From Rhypophila decipiens (lineage: Eukaryota; Ascomycota; Sordariomycetes; Sordariales; Naviculisporaceae), in NCBI GenBank assembly GCA_033297075.1, contig MU858155.1:60807-124806 (forward strand): a DNA stretch of 64,000 bases. Reading direction: 5' to 3'. A model generated the notes under the pieces. That model ran no database searches. It saw nothing but the letters and a program-made list of their open reading frames with translations, and was not told where the DNA came from. Made by a program: the position numbers and the translations under genes. Below, one piece after another: positions 1-8,734 of this stretch. Position 1 is the first letter of the stretch, and every line of letters begins with the position of its first letter.

Positions 1-1
1 G

Positions 2-1897
2 GGCAATGGGAATAATTACGGCCAATATCAAGATCCAATGACGGAAACATCTCAAGGTCTACACCCACCCAATCGTCTCCGGGTGATGACCAGCATGCCG
101 AACCTTTCCTCCCGCTACGACAACTCTCCAGTCTCTTCCGTTTCCTCACGTCCGACAAGCCCAAACAGAGCGGCATTCACCCCTAGTCCAGCAACAGCAG
201 TAACCGAAAGTCACCGGGGCTGGCCAGAACGACCAACAACACCAATCTACAACCTCCCACCGCCTCCCCCACCACCATCCTGTCCTCTTCCTCCCCCTCC
301 GAGACCAGGCCCACGTCCTCTGCAGCCAACTTCTGCAAACCCAACCTCATCGACCAGCGGCACAACCCCCAAATCCCTCCTAAACTCAGCCCTCCACTTC
401 GCAGGCGGGCTAATCCCGCACCCCCAAGAATCAACCAAACACCACACAATCCTGCGCCACTCACCAGCGCTAATCTTTTACCGCGGCCCGAAAACCTCCC
501 TCGCCATCACAATCTTTTCATCCCCATCTCATCCCCTCCCCCCCGATCGGACGCTCTGGCTCCAGCAACGCGGGTTCTCAGGCGACACGGGTCTAAAGCT
601 CAAGTCGTTAGTAGGGGCGACCTCATCCTGGATGGACGTCACCCCAAGCACACAAGTCAAAGTCTCTGACCTCGAGCCTGAGACCTCAAGAGCATGGGAA
701 CGTGACATATCCAAGGCGAGCCGTAAACTCTCGCGAGAGATGGGACCGAAAGCGCATGTGCCTAGACAGACGCATGTTGTACGGATCCCTGAGGCTGCGG
801 AGGATGGATATTTCAGATTGGTCCTTTGTGTTGGGGGCTTGGCTTCTGGGTCAAAGAGAAAGACGTTGTGTCAGAGTCCGGTTTTTAGGGTTGCGTCTAC
901 CAGCTCGGATAGCAGTGTGCTTAAGGGGGCGAGTTTGAGTACTATGCCGATTGAGATGGGTGTCAAGGTTGCCAGTTTCATGGCGAGTAATGTTGTGCAG
1001 AGGTATGCCGCGCCGGTTGTTGCTGTTGCTGATCGGGTTCGGCCGGGCATGATCAAGGAGGAGGTTGGGAAGCGGGCTTTTAAGACTGTGGGCAAGCAGG
1101 TGAGGAACATGAATGGGCCGGGGAGTGAGCGCGATGGGACGTTTTATGGGTTTGATACCGCTGGACCTGGGGGTGATGTTATGGGGATGGGGACGATGGG
1201 GACTATGGGCATGGGGGGGATGGTTGTTGGTGGTGAGGAAGGACCGGAACAGCCGTTTCCTATCAAGTTTCAGGGACGAGTTGGGACGGGGACGGGCAGA
1301 GGACGGATGGAATTGGGAATGCCGACTACGAATCTGGTTGATGTACCGGGCGATATCAAGGTCAACCTGCGAGGTGTCTACTTTGGTTGGGCGTGTGTGC
1401 TTCCCGGTCGCGGGGTCGATCCAGCGATTATCGCGGAGAATTGTTGGTATGAAGCGGTTATCATGGCGACGAAATCTGCTTATGCGAGCGTCATTGCTGA
1501 GACGGATATCAAGGTGTATCTGGCGCACGAGTTTGGGGATGGGGTCAGATTCACGGACGCCAAGATGAAGGTTATTGTCATGGGGTTTATACGGCCTGAG
1601 GTGCAGCCTGCGCAGGGGACTGTGGCGTCGGTGCAGGACCGCCTGGAGATGGCCTCGCAGGACGTCATGGTTACTATGGCTAGTTTGGGCAGGGAGAACT
1701 GGGGACCTGATATGACGCTTGATCGGCTGAAGACGGCCAAGAGCTCGAGGAGTTTGGGGGACAAGTTTAATGATGCTAGGACTAAGGTGCAGAGGACGGT
1801 TGAGAAGGTGCCTGTGCATGGGGTGGGGATTCGGACTTTTGGCGGGGAGGAGAGGGATCGGATTCATGGCACGGGGGGGTATTGGGTTGCGAGATGA
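2..1897 (+). CDS. Riboflavin-kinase-domain-like protein, 5' partial
   Basis: The frame is open to the left edge of the window, so the true start probably lies outside; the first visible ATG is at 38. The N-terminal third is low-complexity, with a run of prolines and Ser/Thr. The C-terminal part (about residues 410-525 counted from the ATG at 38) resembles the riboflavin kinase fold: FPIKFQGRV, a Gly-rich turn, LGMPTTNL in place of the usual PTAN metal/ATP site, VYFGWACVLPG, and HEFGDG followed by VIVMGFIRPE. The strand that normally carries the catalytic Glu (TVEVHxxH in active enzymes) reads DIKVYLAH, so the acid appears to be missing. I therefore infer a kinase-like scaffold protein rather than the FMN-forming enzyme. 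A GMGTMGTMGMGGM run interrupts the region just before the domain. The domain call is fairly sure; the function is not known. Confidence 0.7.
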   Translation, partial: GNGNNYGQYQDPMTETSQGLHPPNRLRVMTSMPNLSSRYDNSPVSSVSSRPTSPNRAAFTPSPATAVTESHRGWPERPTTPIYNLPPPPPPPSCPLPPPPRPGPRPLQPTSANPTSSTSGTTPKSLLNSALHFAGGLIPHPQESTKHHTILRHSPALIFYRGPKTSLAITIFSSPSHPLPPDRTLWLQQRGFSGDTGLKLKSLVGATSSWMDVTPSTQVKVSDLEPETSRAWERDISKASRKLSREMGPKAHVPRQTHVVRIPEAAEDGYFRLVLCVGGLASGSKRKTLCQSPVFRVASTSSDSSVLKGASLSTMPIEMGVKVASFMASNVVQRYAAPVVAVADRVRPGMIKEEVGKRAFKTVGKQVRNMNGPGSERDGTFYGFDTAGPGGDVMGMGTMGTMGMGGMVVGGEEGPEQPFPIKFQGRVGTGTGRGRMELGMPTTNLVDVPGDIKVNLRGVYFGWACVLPGRGVDPAIIAENCWYEAVIMATKSAYASVIAETDIKVYLAHEFGDGVRFTDAKMKVIVMGFIRPEVQPAQGTVASVQDRLEMASQDVMVTMASLGRENWGPDMTLDRLKTAKSSRSLGDKFNDARTKVQRTVEKVPVHGVGIRTFGGEERDRIHGTGGYWVAR

Positions 1898-3127
1898 TTA
1901 GGTGGCTGACGTGGAGAGGGGACCCAAGAGCTTGGGATATTATATTTAATGGTAATTACTGTACACAATAATTCGTGTTTGGAAGGTTTAAGAATATAGT
2001 AGAATCGTTTATATTGGTCGGAGGTCATAATGGTTGGAGCGGGTGGTGATGGTCAATTTGAGGCTCTTGTCAATTGTCTTGACTGAACCCGGTTTGGGCA
2101 TTCTGGTCTCAACGTGATCTTGGTCCTGGTGTGTGCCGTAATATCCTCATAGAGTACATACCACAGGGCATGGCATCTATACACGAGACCATGCCCAGCG
2201 TCGTCGTCATCCCGCATTATCGCGTAGACGCCGACAGCCCTGAGGATATTTCGTTTGTGATTCACCAAGTCGACGACCCGGTTTTCCATCAGGATTTTCA
2301 TCGACAATAAAATTTCCGACGGATGTACAAGCCGAAGAACGACAAAAAGCGAGACCGACCGGATCTAGAACCAAGGCGGAAACGACGGAGGTAAGCGCCC
2401 CGGTACCCGGTTTGCAGGGCAAGGGGTGACCATTTTCCCGGACGCCGCCCTTCCGTCATTGCCGAATCTAAATTGGCCCAGCCCACCGTGCGGTAACGGT
2501 CCCGCTGCACCCCAGCTCGACCAGACCCAGCATGATGCACATCCCACCAATCGACCTGCCACCGTTGACGCCGTTGCCCGGATCTCGAGCCTCGCAGAAC
2601 CTGGGGGGTGGTATCGCTGTGGGGACCGCTTCACTTGGACGCGGGAGTGACAACAGGGAAGGTGGGAATGCGGCGGCACAAAGAACGCCCGCTTTCGAAA
2701 TTGTCCAGGAGGAAGGGTGGAGATGTTTTGGTCATGGGAACTTGGGAATAAATCAAGTTCTTGAGTGATGACTGACGAGTCTTTAATCGCTCCGATTCGG
2801 ATGGGATACCGAGAAGGCGGTCGAGCAAGGGCATATCCAGCACACACACATCACAGAGGTCCACATCACTCACATCATTGCCGGCGCAGAAACCCGGTGG
2901 CCCAAATCAGCGTGACAGATCGACGACTGGGTCAACCACCATGCCCATTGATCTGGACCGACCTTCCAAGGCAAGGTTGGATCCATGTGTCCGTTCTCAA
3001 CATGGCACCCAAGAAAGACGCCTATATAGCCCTCGTCAACCGCCCGTTGCACCTGACCATCTCTTCCTCTCCTGTCTCGACGGTGCAGCCAAGTTGAAGT
3101 CACATCTCAGCCACAAACTCAACAACG
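1898..3127. other. Intergenic region, upstream of the AA9 gene
   Basis: No convincing gene is seen on either strand; the open frames here lack domain-like or codon-biased character. The right end is the promoter of the AA9 gene, with a TATATAG at 3023-3029 about 100 bases before its ATG. Confidence 0.5.
3023..3029 (+). promoter_or_regulatory. TATA-like box of the AA9 gene
   Basis: TATATAG lies about 100 bases upstream of the ATG at 3128, the usual spacing for a highly expressed secreted-enzyme gene in ascomycetes. This is by position only. Confidence 0.4.
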
Positions 3128-4211
3128 ATGAAGTCCTCCGCCATCGCAGCCCTTGTGGCGCTGGCCAGCAACGTCGCTGCCCACGCCACCTTCCAGGCCC
3201 TCTGGGTCGACGGCGTCGACTACAACGACCAGTGCGCCCGTGTCCCGCCTTCCAACTCGCCCGTCACCAACGTCGGCTCCAATGATGTCCGTTGCAATGC
3301 CGGCACCAGCCCCATCGCCGGCAAGTGCCCCGTTCGCGCCGGAGGCAAGGTCACTGTCGAGATGCACCAGGTTTGACACCTTCCCTTTCCATCCCAGACC
3401 TCAACTAACTCCACATTAGCAACGTGACCGCAGCTGCTCGCAAGAAGGCATCGGAGGAGCTCACTACGGCCCCCTGATGGTCTACATGTCCAAGGTATCC
3501 GACGCCTCCCGCGCAGACGGCTCCTCGGGCTGGTTCAAGATCTTCCAAGACACCTGGGCCAAGAACCCGGCCGGCCGCGTCGGCGACGATGACTTCTGGG
3601 GCGTCAAGGACATGAACAAGTGCTGCGGTCGCATGGAGGTCCCTATCCCCGCCGACATTGCGCCAGGCGACTACCTCCTCCGCGCCGAGGTCATTGCCCT
3701 CCATGCGTCTGGCTCGTCCGGCGGTGCTCAGCTGTACATGACCTGCTACCAGATCACTGTTAGCGGAAGCGGAAGCGCCAGCCCGCCTACCGTCAGCTTC
3801 CCTGGTGCGTACAAGGCTAGCGACCCTGGTATTCTGGTTAATATCCATGGTACCATGTCGACTTATGTTGCTCCTGGCCCGACTGTGTATGCTGGTGGTG
3901 CTACCAAGTCTGCTGGCAGTGGATGCGAGGGCTGTGCTGCTACTTGCACTGTTGGCTCTGGTCCTGTTGGTACCGCTACTTCTGCTCCTCTTCCTACCTC
4001 CCCCGGCGGTGGTGGTGGTGGCGGCGGCGGCGGATGCTCCGTTCAAAAGTACGGCCAGTGCGGTGGCCAGGGTTATACTGGTTGCACTGTTTGCGCTGTA
4101 AGTTGATGTCCTCCTGATTTGATGATGTTCGCGATCATATGCTGACGATGAATTTAGTCTGGCTCTACCTGCCAAGCTGTTTCACCTCCTTGGTACTCCC
4201 AGTGCGCTTAA
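3128..4211 (+). CDS. AA9 lytic polysaccharide monooxygenase with C-terminal CBM1
   Basis: A secreted copper enzyme that oxidatively cleaves cellulose or related glucans. Three exons, 3128-3370, 3420-4097 and 4158-4211, give 324 residues. An 18-residue signal peptide (ending NVAA) leaves His19 as the mature N terminus, the first half of the copper histidine brace. The second ligand is His96 in GGAHYGP, read across intron 1. The distal part shows the AA9 pattern EVIALH then AQLYMTC, which supplies the second-sphere His and Gln and the axial Tyr. A Pro/Ser and poly-Gly linker follows, then a CBM1 (CSVQKYGQCGG ... WYSQCA) whose last half is in exon 3. Intron 1 (49 nt) has a non-consensus GTTTGA donor; intron 2 (60 nt) is GTAAGT..TTTAG. 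Function follows from family knowledge. Regioselectivity (C1 or C4) cannot be read from the sequence. Confidence 0.95.
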
Positions 4212-4803
4212 AGCGGTCATGGTAGGACGGGAAAGAGCTCGCCATGCCATCGGAAATTCGATGCCATCACTGAAATGGATGGTCTCCATCACCGGCAACT
4301 GAGCTTCTCTGGAAGCGGAGACAGACTTGACGGGGACGAGAAGATGAAGTAACTTTCATGTTTGAGCGATTAAGATTCTTTGTACATAGTTATAGCATAG
4401 CAAACGTCGATTCTTTTCGTGTTTTGTGATCTTAGTTGGTGGTCGCGACGAAAGCTGGACTGCGATGGGTCGATGGTTCCGACCGGTTCAATACACTTTG
4501 AGACCTTTGCCCACGGTGTATGAAAGAAAAAGAAAGCAAGAAGAAAAGAAAGAGAAAATGGCCTAGGTAGACCCGGTTTACCTTATTTCTGTTGCCATTG
4601 AGGATGTCGGGAGAAAATGCGGAGGGCCGGGAAATCGGAAATACGATTGGTCATCGGGCTTGGTGTGTTGTTAGTGCAGGACCTTAGTTGGCACAGAGTT
4701 CCGCCTAAATTCAGGGTAGCCGCCTATCAGACCCACCATACCGCTTTTGTGGCTGCACGAGAGGTCATACATAGGGCAGGATTCTGAGAGCCTAAAATAC
4801 AGC
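4212..4803. other. Intergenic region
   Basis: This holds the 3' flank of the AA9 gene and the upstream flank of tRNA-Pro. It includes a purine-rich AAAGAAAG stretch near 4525-4560. No gene is visible. Confidence 0.5.
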
Positions 4804-4915
4804 GGCTTTGTGGTCTAGTGGTATGATTCGCGCTTCGGGTGATAGCAATATCCCATCACACGTCAACGTGTGACAAGATTGTGCGAGGTCTCGGGTTCGA
4901 TCCCCGACAAAGCCC
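4804..4915 (+). tRNA. tRNA-Pro (anticodon CGG) with intron
   Basis: The acceptor stem GGCTTTG (4804-4810) pairs with CAAAGCC (4908-4914), with discriminator C at 4915. The D arm, the anticodon stem CGCGC/GTGCG and the T arm TCGGG-TTCGATC-CCCGA are all present. The anticodon CGG is at 4836-4838. A canonical-position intron of 40 nt begins at 4840, one base 3' of the anticodon, and contains the self-complementary TCACACGT / ACGTGTGA (4856-4873). An A and B box promoter is internal to the gene, as in other tRNAs. Confidence 0.93.
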
Positions 4916-5936
4916 GTTGTTTTCCTTTTTTTATCATTTTTGTTCCCATATCTTGTAACTTTCCTTACAATCTGCACGGTTTTATTTGAAGGACGACAAC
5001 AGTCAACCCAAATATTTTCCCATCTAGATTCCGATACGATCATTTCTATGAGTCCAAGTCCAACAACCGAGTGGGAAGGTCCAACGAGGATTGTAGCAGC
5101 GCCTGACCGGTGTGGGCAGCCCTGAGCACCTTCCGTATTACTGACAACTGCGTGCAGTTCTTTCCCTGGCTAGGTCCCCACCATGATGATGACGAACCCC
5201 TTTTCTTGCCCAGTGAGATCAGCTTCCCACAATCTGGTGATTAAAGAGCGCTTAACCGAAGACGACAGACACCATGCACTCATTGCACTGCTGCGACAGG
5301 TGGCACACCGGTGACCGGCCCTTCGACATTTCCGTCTATTTTCTTCTCAATCTCTTTACGTTCTTCCTGATGAAGATCGGGCTGAAACCAACAACAGTCC
5401 AATGCCTCAGGTCTGGCTGTCCTACTTCGACATGAACGGATACAACTGCTCGTCCACTCTCAATTCAGGGCCTTGAGCTCACGAAACTCGACTTACTGTC
5501 TCGGAGCAATCGATCCTGAAGTGCCACGATCTCAGTCTTAAACACCGTTACACCATTGACAGTCCAGCTCACACCTCGGGCCGAAACCTTGCAGCCAACC
5601 TCAGCACGGTGCGTCGTGTCATTCATCACCATAGCGCCCAAGTTTGCCTGAAACTTGCACTGTTTTTGTTGCTGGCAGCTGAAAGTTATGATTATGTAAG
5701 GAAATGAAGTGTTTCGCAGACCGAGGTTCTCCGAGGAGGATGCAGAGCCGCTGGCTGCTGCTGCGGCTGAGCAAGCGGAGGTGGTACTGCAGAAGGAGGG
5801 AGCTGATCACCGGACGAAGTCTTCCGCAGCTGCTCAGCATAAAGCAACGGAAACACCTCAGTGCATCGATCTTCGCTCTTTATCCGTCTCGCAATCAACT
5901 CTCTTCTCTGAACCACACACTATCTTTATCTTAGCC
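4916..5936. other. Intergenic region, upstream of a HET gene
   Basis: No gene is recognised. The frame of the HET gene stays open upstream to about 5709, but that stretch reads as low-quality protein and is treated as 5' UTR. Confidence 0.45.
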
Positions 5937-8651
5937 ATGAACTCGGAAATCCCAATCCCTCATCATCAACGAACGTTCAAGTTGGAGAACGGCCGTGAGG
6001 TCAGTGTTTCCGAGTCAGTTCTGCGAAATGAGGTCCATCAGGTCAACCACAGCGATGTCTTCAGCCCGTCTGGGACACGATCGGTCGTTGTTGGAGAGCT
6101 CGTCAAGTTCTTAGAGCACTCACATCGTCCGTCTGTCCGATTTGAATGGCCTGCCCGGTTTGGAGACGACGAAAGTCTCTGCTCAATATGTTCCAGCATC
6201 ACCCTGGACACAAGTGTACACAACGCATACAATTCGACCACCGGCCGTCTCGGCTTGTCTGTCGGCATTGTACTCGCAAAGGAGGTCTCACTAGGCACCC
6301 TGCGTAGCCTCAAGCGCCGGAGTGCGGAGTGTTCCTTGTGTCGCGTTGCGTTGTCAGTCATCTCGAAGGATCCATCCATCATGACAGACACCAAGGTACC
6401 GAGCAGTGAAGAATGTATCCTGCGTCCAGGACTGGGAGCTTTTCGCACCTACGTCGACTCCATCCCGGTGACCGATGTCTTCTACGGAAATCGACCCGGG
6501 AACAGTGTTCGTGGCCACATACAGTTCTCACGCTATCGACAGGTCCCATCAGATGTATGGAAAACAGAAGCCATGTCGGCAGTTGGAAATGCGTCATCAC
6601 AACAGGCCGCCGCCCGACTCTGCGATACTCTCATCTCGCGGCAGAATTCTTCCGATCAGCAGATCGACTTCCGTCAGATCCGGGGCTGGCTGAAGAAATG
6701 CGAGGACGAGCATGGATCCACCTGCAGCCCTGATCGACACAAGTCATCTTTGACCAGGGACAACGCTATGTTTGTCGTCATAGACTTGGACGAGATGCGA
6801 CTGGTGAAGCGGCGCCTCTCCTCGTTCTTTGACTATGTCACTCTATCCTACGTCTGGGGTGGCCGGAACTCCTCAGTCACCAACAACAGGAACTTTGAAT
6901 CCCGTCTGCAAAAGAGAGGCCTGGTGTCGTCTTTTCCCGATCTCCCGGCTGCTGTGCGGGACGCATGCACCGTCGTCAGGGAGGTCGGGAGACGCTTCCT
7001 ATGGGTAGACGCGCTCTGTATCAAACAAGACGATCCAGAGGACCAAGCGTCCCAAATCCCTCTGATGGACAGAATTTACAGCCAGTCCGTCCTTACCGTT
7101 GTAGCAATGTCGGGCGAGCACGCACAATGCGACCTGCCAGGCGTCAAGCCCGGTTCCACGCCAAACCCAATCCAGCGCACAGAGAGAACACCATCATGGA
7201 TCTTCGCCGAACTACCACCCACGCTCGACAGAGTCCTGAAGCTTTCCAAATACGAGACACGGGCTTGGACCCTCCAAGAGCGTCTGCTTGCCAACCGACG
7301 GCTGTACTTGACCCGATGGCAGGCGTATTTCCAATGTTACCGCTACGTTTACCAGGAGACCTACCACCGGCCTCGCCAGATTGTCCAAGATGAACGACTG
7401 TTCCAATTTCAAGGACCTGGGGAGTTTTACTTTAACCTGAGTCATGCTCGACTGTCGCTTTCAACACAGTGGCATATTCCGAGTCTGAAAGTCGACGACG
7501 GGTCAAGCCTAATTCCATGGGATCAGAGATCGCTGATTATGTACGACAAGCTTGTCAACGAACTCTCGGCGCGAAATCTGTGGGACCCGAATGATATTCT
7601 CAAGGCGTTCCAGGGTCTCGTTTCGAACATGGAAGCCAGCCAGGCGGGTCCTTTTGTTGCTGGATTGCCACTTCGAGTGCTTGACCGGGCCTTGCTGTGG
7701 GCGCCGGTTCGGGGATTAGAGAAGCGCGAGCTTTCCAAGGACGCCAGGCCAATTCCCAGTTGGTCGTGGTGCGCCTGGGCAGGCCCTGGCGTCAAGCATC
7801 CTTGGGCGTCGTACGGCCTTCTGAACCACTTACTCGACTGTGACTTTCGGGCCCATGCTTCATATATCCAGGACTTTTTCTTGGAAGATAGTGGCGTTTT
7901 TCGGCGTGTTGACAGAAACGCCTACAATGCGACCGACAAGAGCCAGCCTCTAGCCGTTGGCCATCCGGAGGACTACGGGATGAGTCTTGTTCAGCCACAC
8001 GGCGATGGTGGCCAGTTTCTCCATTTTGTCACGCAGGTGGTCTCGGCGGATGCTTTCAACGTCGGGTTCGGAAGCAAGCGAGGCCAAATCGGTTCTCAAG
8101 ACGTCGAGGGAGACTGGGACCTCATGTACAGCCCTGGTGGCCGATACTTTGTCAAAGCAATTTCACCCGCAAACGAAGGCGTCGTGGCAACATGTGTTGA
8201 ACTTGGCGAAAATGGCAATCAGAAAGGGCTCTCCAGCTTCGTATATACGAAGAAGAATGTGCCGGCCGAGAACGAGAAAGACCCGCTTCCTGCCACACGA
8301 ATCTTCAACAAGGGAGAAGAATGTGGGATTGTATTGTCCGACGAGGAATCGATACGGCATTGCTTTGGTGGACCTCAGGCGGCCGCTCAGCGTCGCAAAT
8401 ACAACCTGGTTCTGCTATCTGCCAACTGTAAAGGGTTCGATGGCGTGCGGTGCGACCCTGTGGTCCGGGAGGGGCGGGGCGACAGGTTTATGCTCTACGC
8501 ACAATTTGCTTGCCAGGGAGACTATTCTCTGTATAATGCGCTTTTGACGGAAGTCGTTAATGGCTATCAGGTGAGAGTTGCTTTGGTGCAGATCAAGGAG
8601 GATGCCTTCTTGGAAGCTGGGACCAGGACGGAATATGTCAGGCTTGGCTAG
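5937..8651 (+). CDS. HET domain protein
   Basis: A member of the heterokaryon-incompatibility (HET) family, which in filamentous ascomycetes triggers cell death after non-self recognition. The product is 904 residues and intronless. I chose the ATG at 5937 (context GCCATGA) over in-frame codons further upstream because protein-like sequence begins there. An N-terminal zinc-like CxxC (SLCSICSS) is followed by the HET core: VTLSYVWGG, then LPAAVRDAC, then RFLWVDALCIKQDD and MDRIYSQSVLTVVAMSG. After the core come the typical WTLQERLL and PSWSWCAWAGP motifs. The partner and recognition specificity are unknown. The long C-terminal third (about 300 residues) has no motif I recognise. Confidence 0.9.
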   Translation: MNSEIPIPHHQRTFKLENGREVSVSESVLRNEVHQVNHSDVFSPSGTRSVVVGELVKFLEHSHRPSVRFEWPARFGDDESLCSICSSITLDTSVHNAYNSTTGRLGLSVGIVLAKEVSLGTLRSLKRRSAECSLCRVALSVISKDPSIMTDTKVPSSEECILRPGLGAFRTYVDSIPVTDVFYGNRPGNSVRGHIQFSRYRQVPSDVWKTEAMSAVGNASSQQAAARLCDTLISRQNSSDQQIDFRQIRGWLKKCEDEHGSTCSPDRHKSSLTRDNAMFVVIDLDEMRLVKRRLSSFFDYVTLSYVWGGRNSSVTNNRNFESRLQKRGLVSSFPDLPAAVRDACTVVREVGRRFLWVDALCIKQDDPEDQASQIPLMDRIYSQSVLTVVAMSGEHAQCDLPGVKPGSTPNPIQRTERTPSWIFAELPPTLDRVLKLSKYETRAWTLQERLLANRRLYLTRWQAYFQCYRYVYQETYHRPRQIVQDERLFQFQGPGEFYFNLSHARLSLSTQWHIPSLKVDDGSSLIPWDQRSLIMYDKLVNELSARNLWDPNDILKAFQGLVSNMEASQAGPFVAGLPLRVLDRALLWAPVRGLEKRELSKDARPIPSWSWCAWAGPGVKHPWASYGLLNHLLDCDFRAHASYIQDFFLEDSGVFRRVDRNAYNATDKSQPLAVGHPEDYGMSLVQPHGDGGQFLHFVTQVVSADAFNVGFGSKRGQIGSQDVEGDWDLMYSPGGRYFVKAISPANEGVVATCVELGENGNQKGLSSFVYTKKNVPAENEKDPLPATRIFNKGEECGIVLSDEESIRHCFGGPQAAAQRRKYNLVLLSANCKGFDGVRCDPVVREGRGDRFMLYAQFACQGDYSLYNALLTEVVNGYQVRVALVQIKEDAFLEAGTRTEYVRLG

Positions 8652-8734
8652 GGAATGCCCCCCGCCTTCCAGTTCGGCTCGAAAAGAAAGATTCAGCACA
8701 GAAACCCGTCTGACTGCAGCAAAGCGTTACACCC

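Noticed and set aside
851..1867. A 338-codon minus-strand frame
   Set aside because: It is antisense to the riboflavin-kinase-like gene, with Arg/His/Pro-rich text typical of shadow frames.
2365..2847. A 160-codon minus-strand frame upstream of the AA9 gene
   Set aside because: It has no family resemblance and unfavourable composition, and it overlaps several equally long frames on the other strand.
3405..4175. A 256-codon minus-strand frame
   Set aside because: Antisense to the AA9 gene; low-complexity Ala/Ser text with no motifs.
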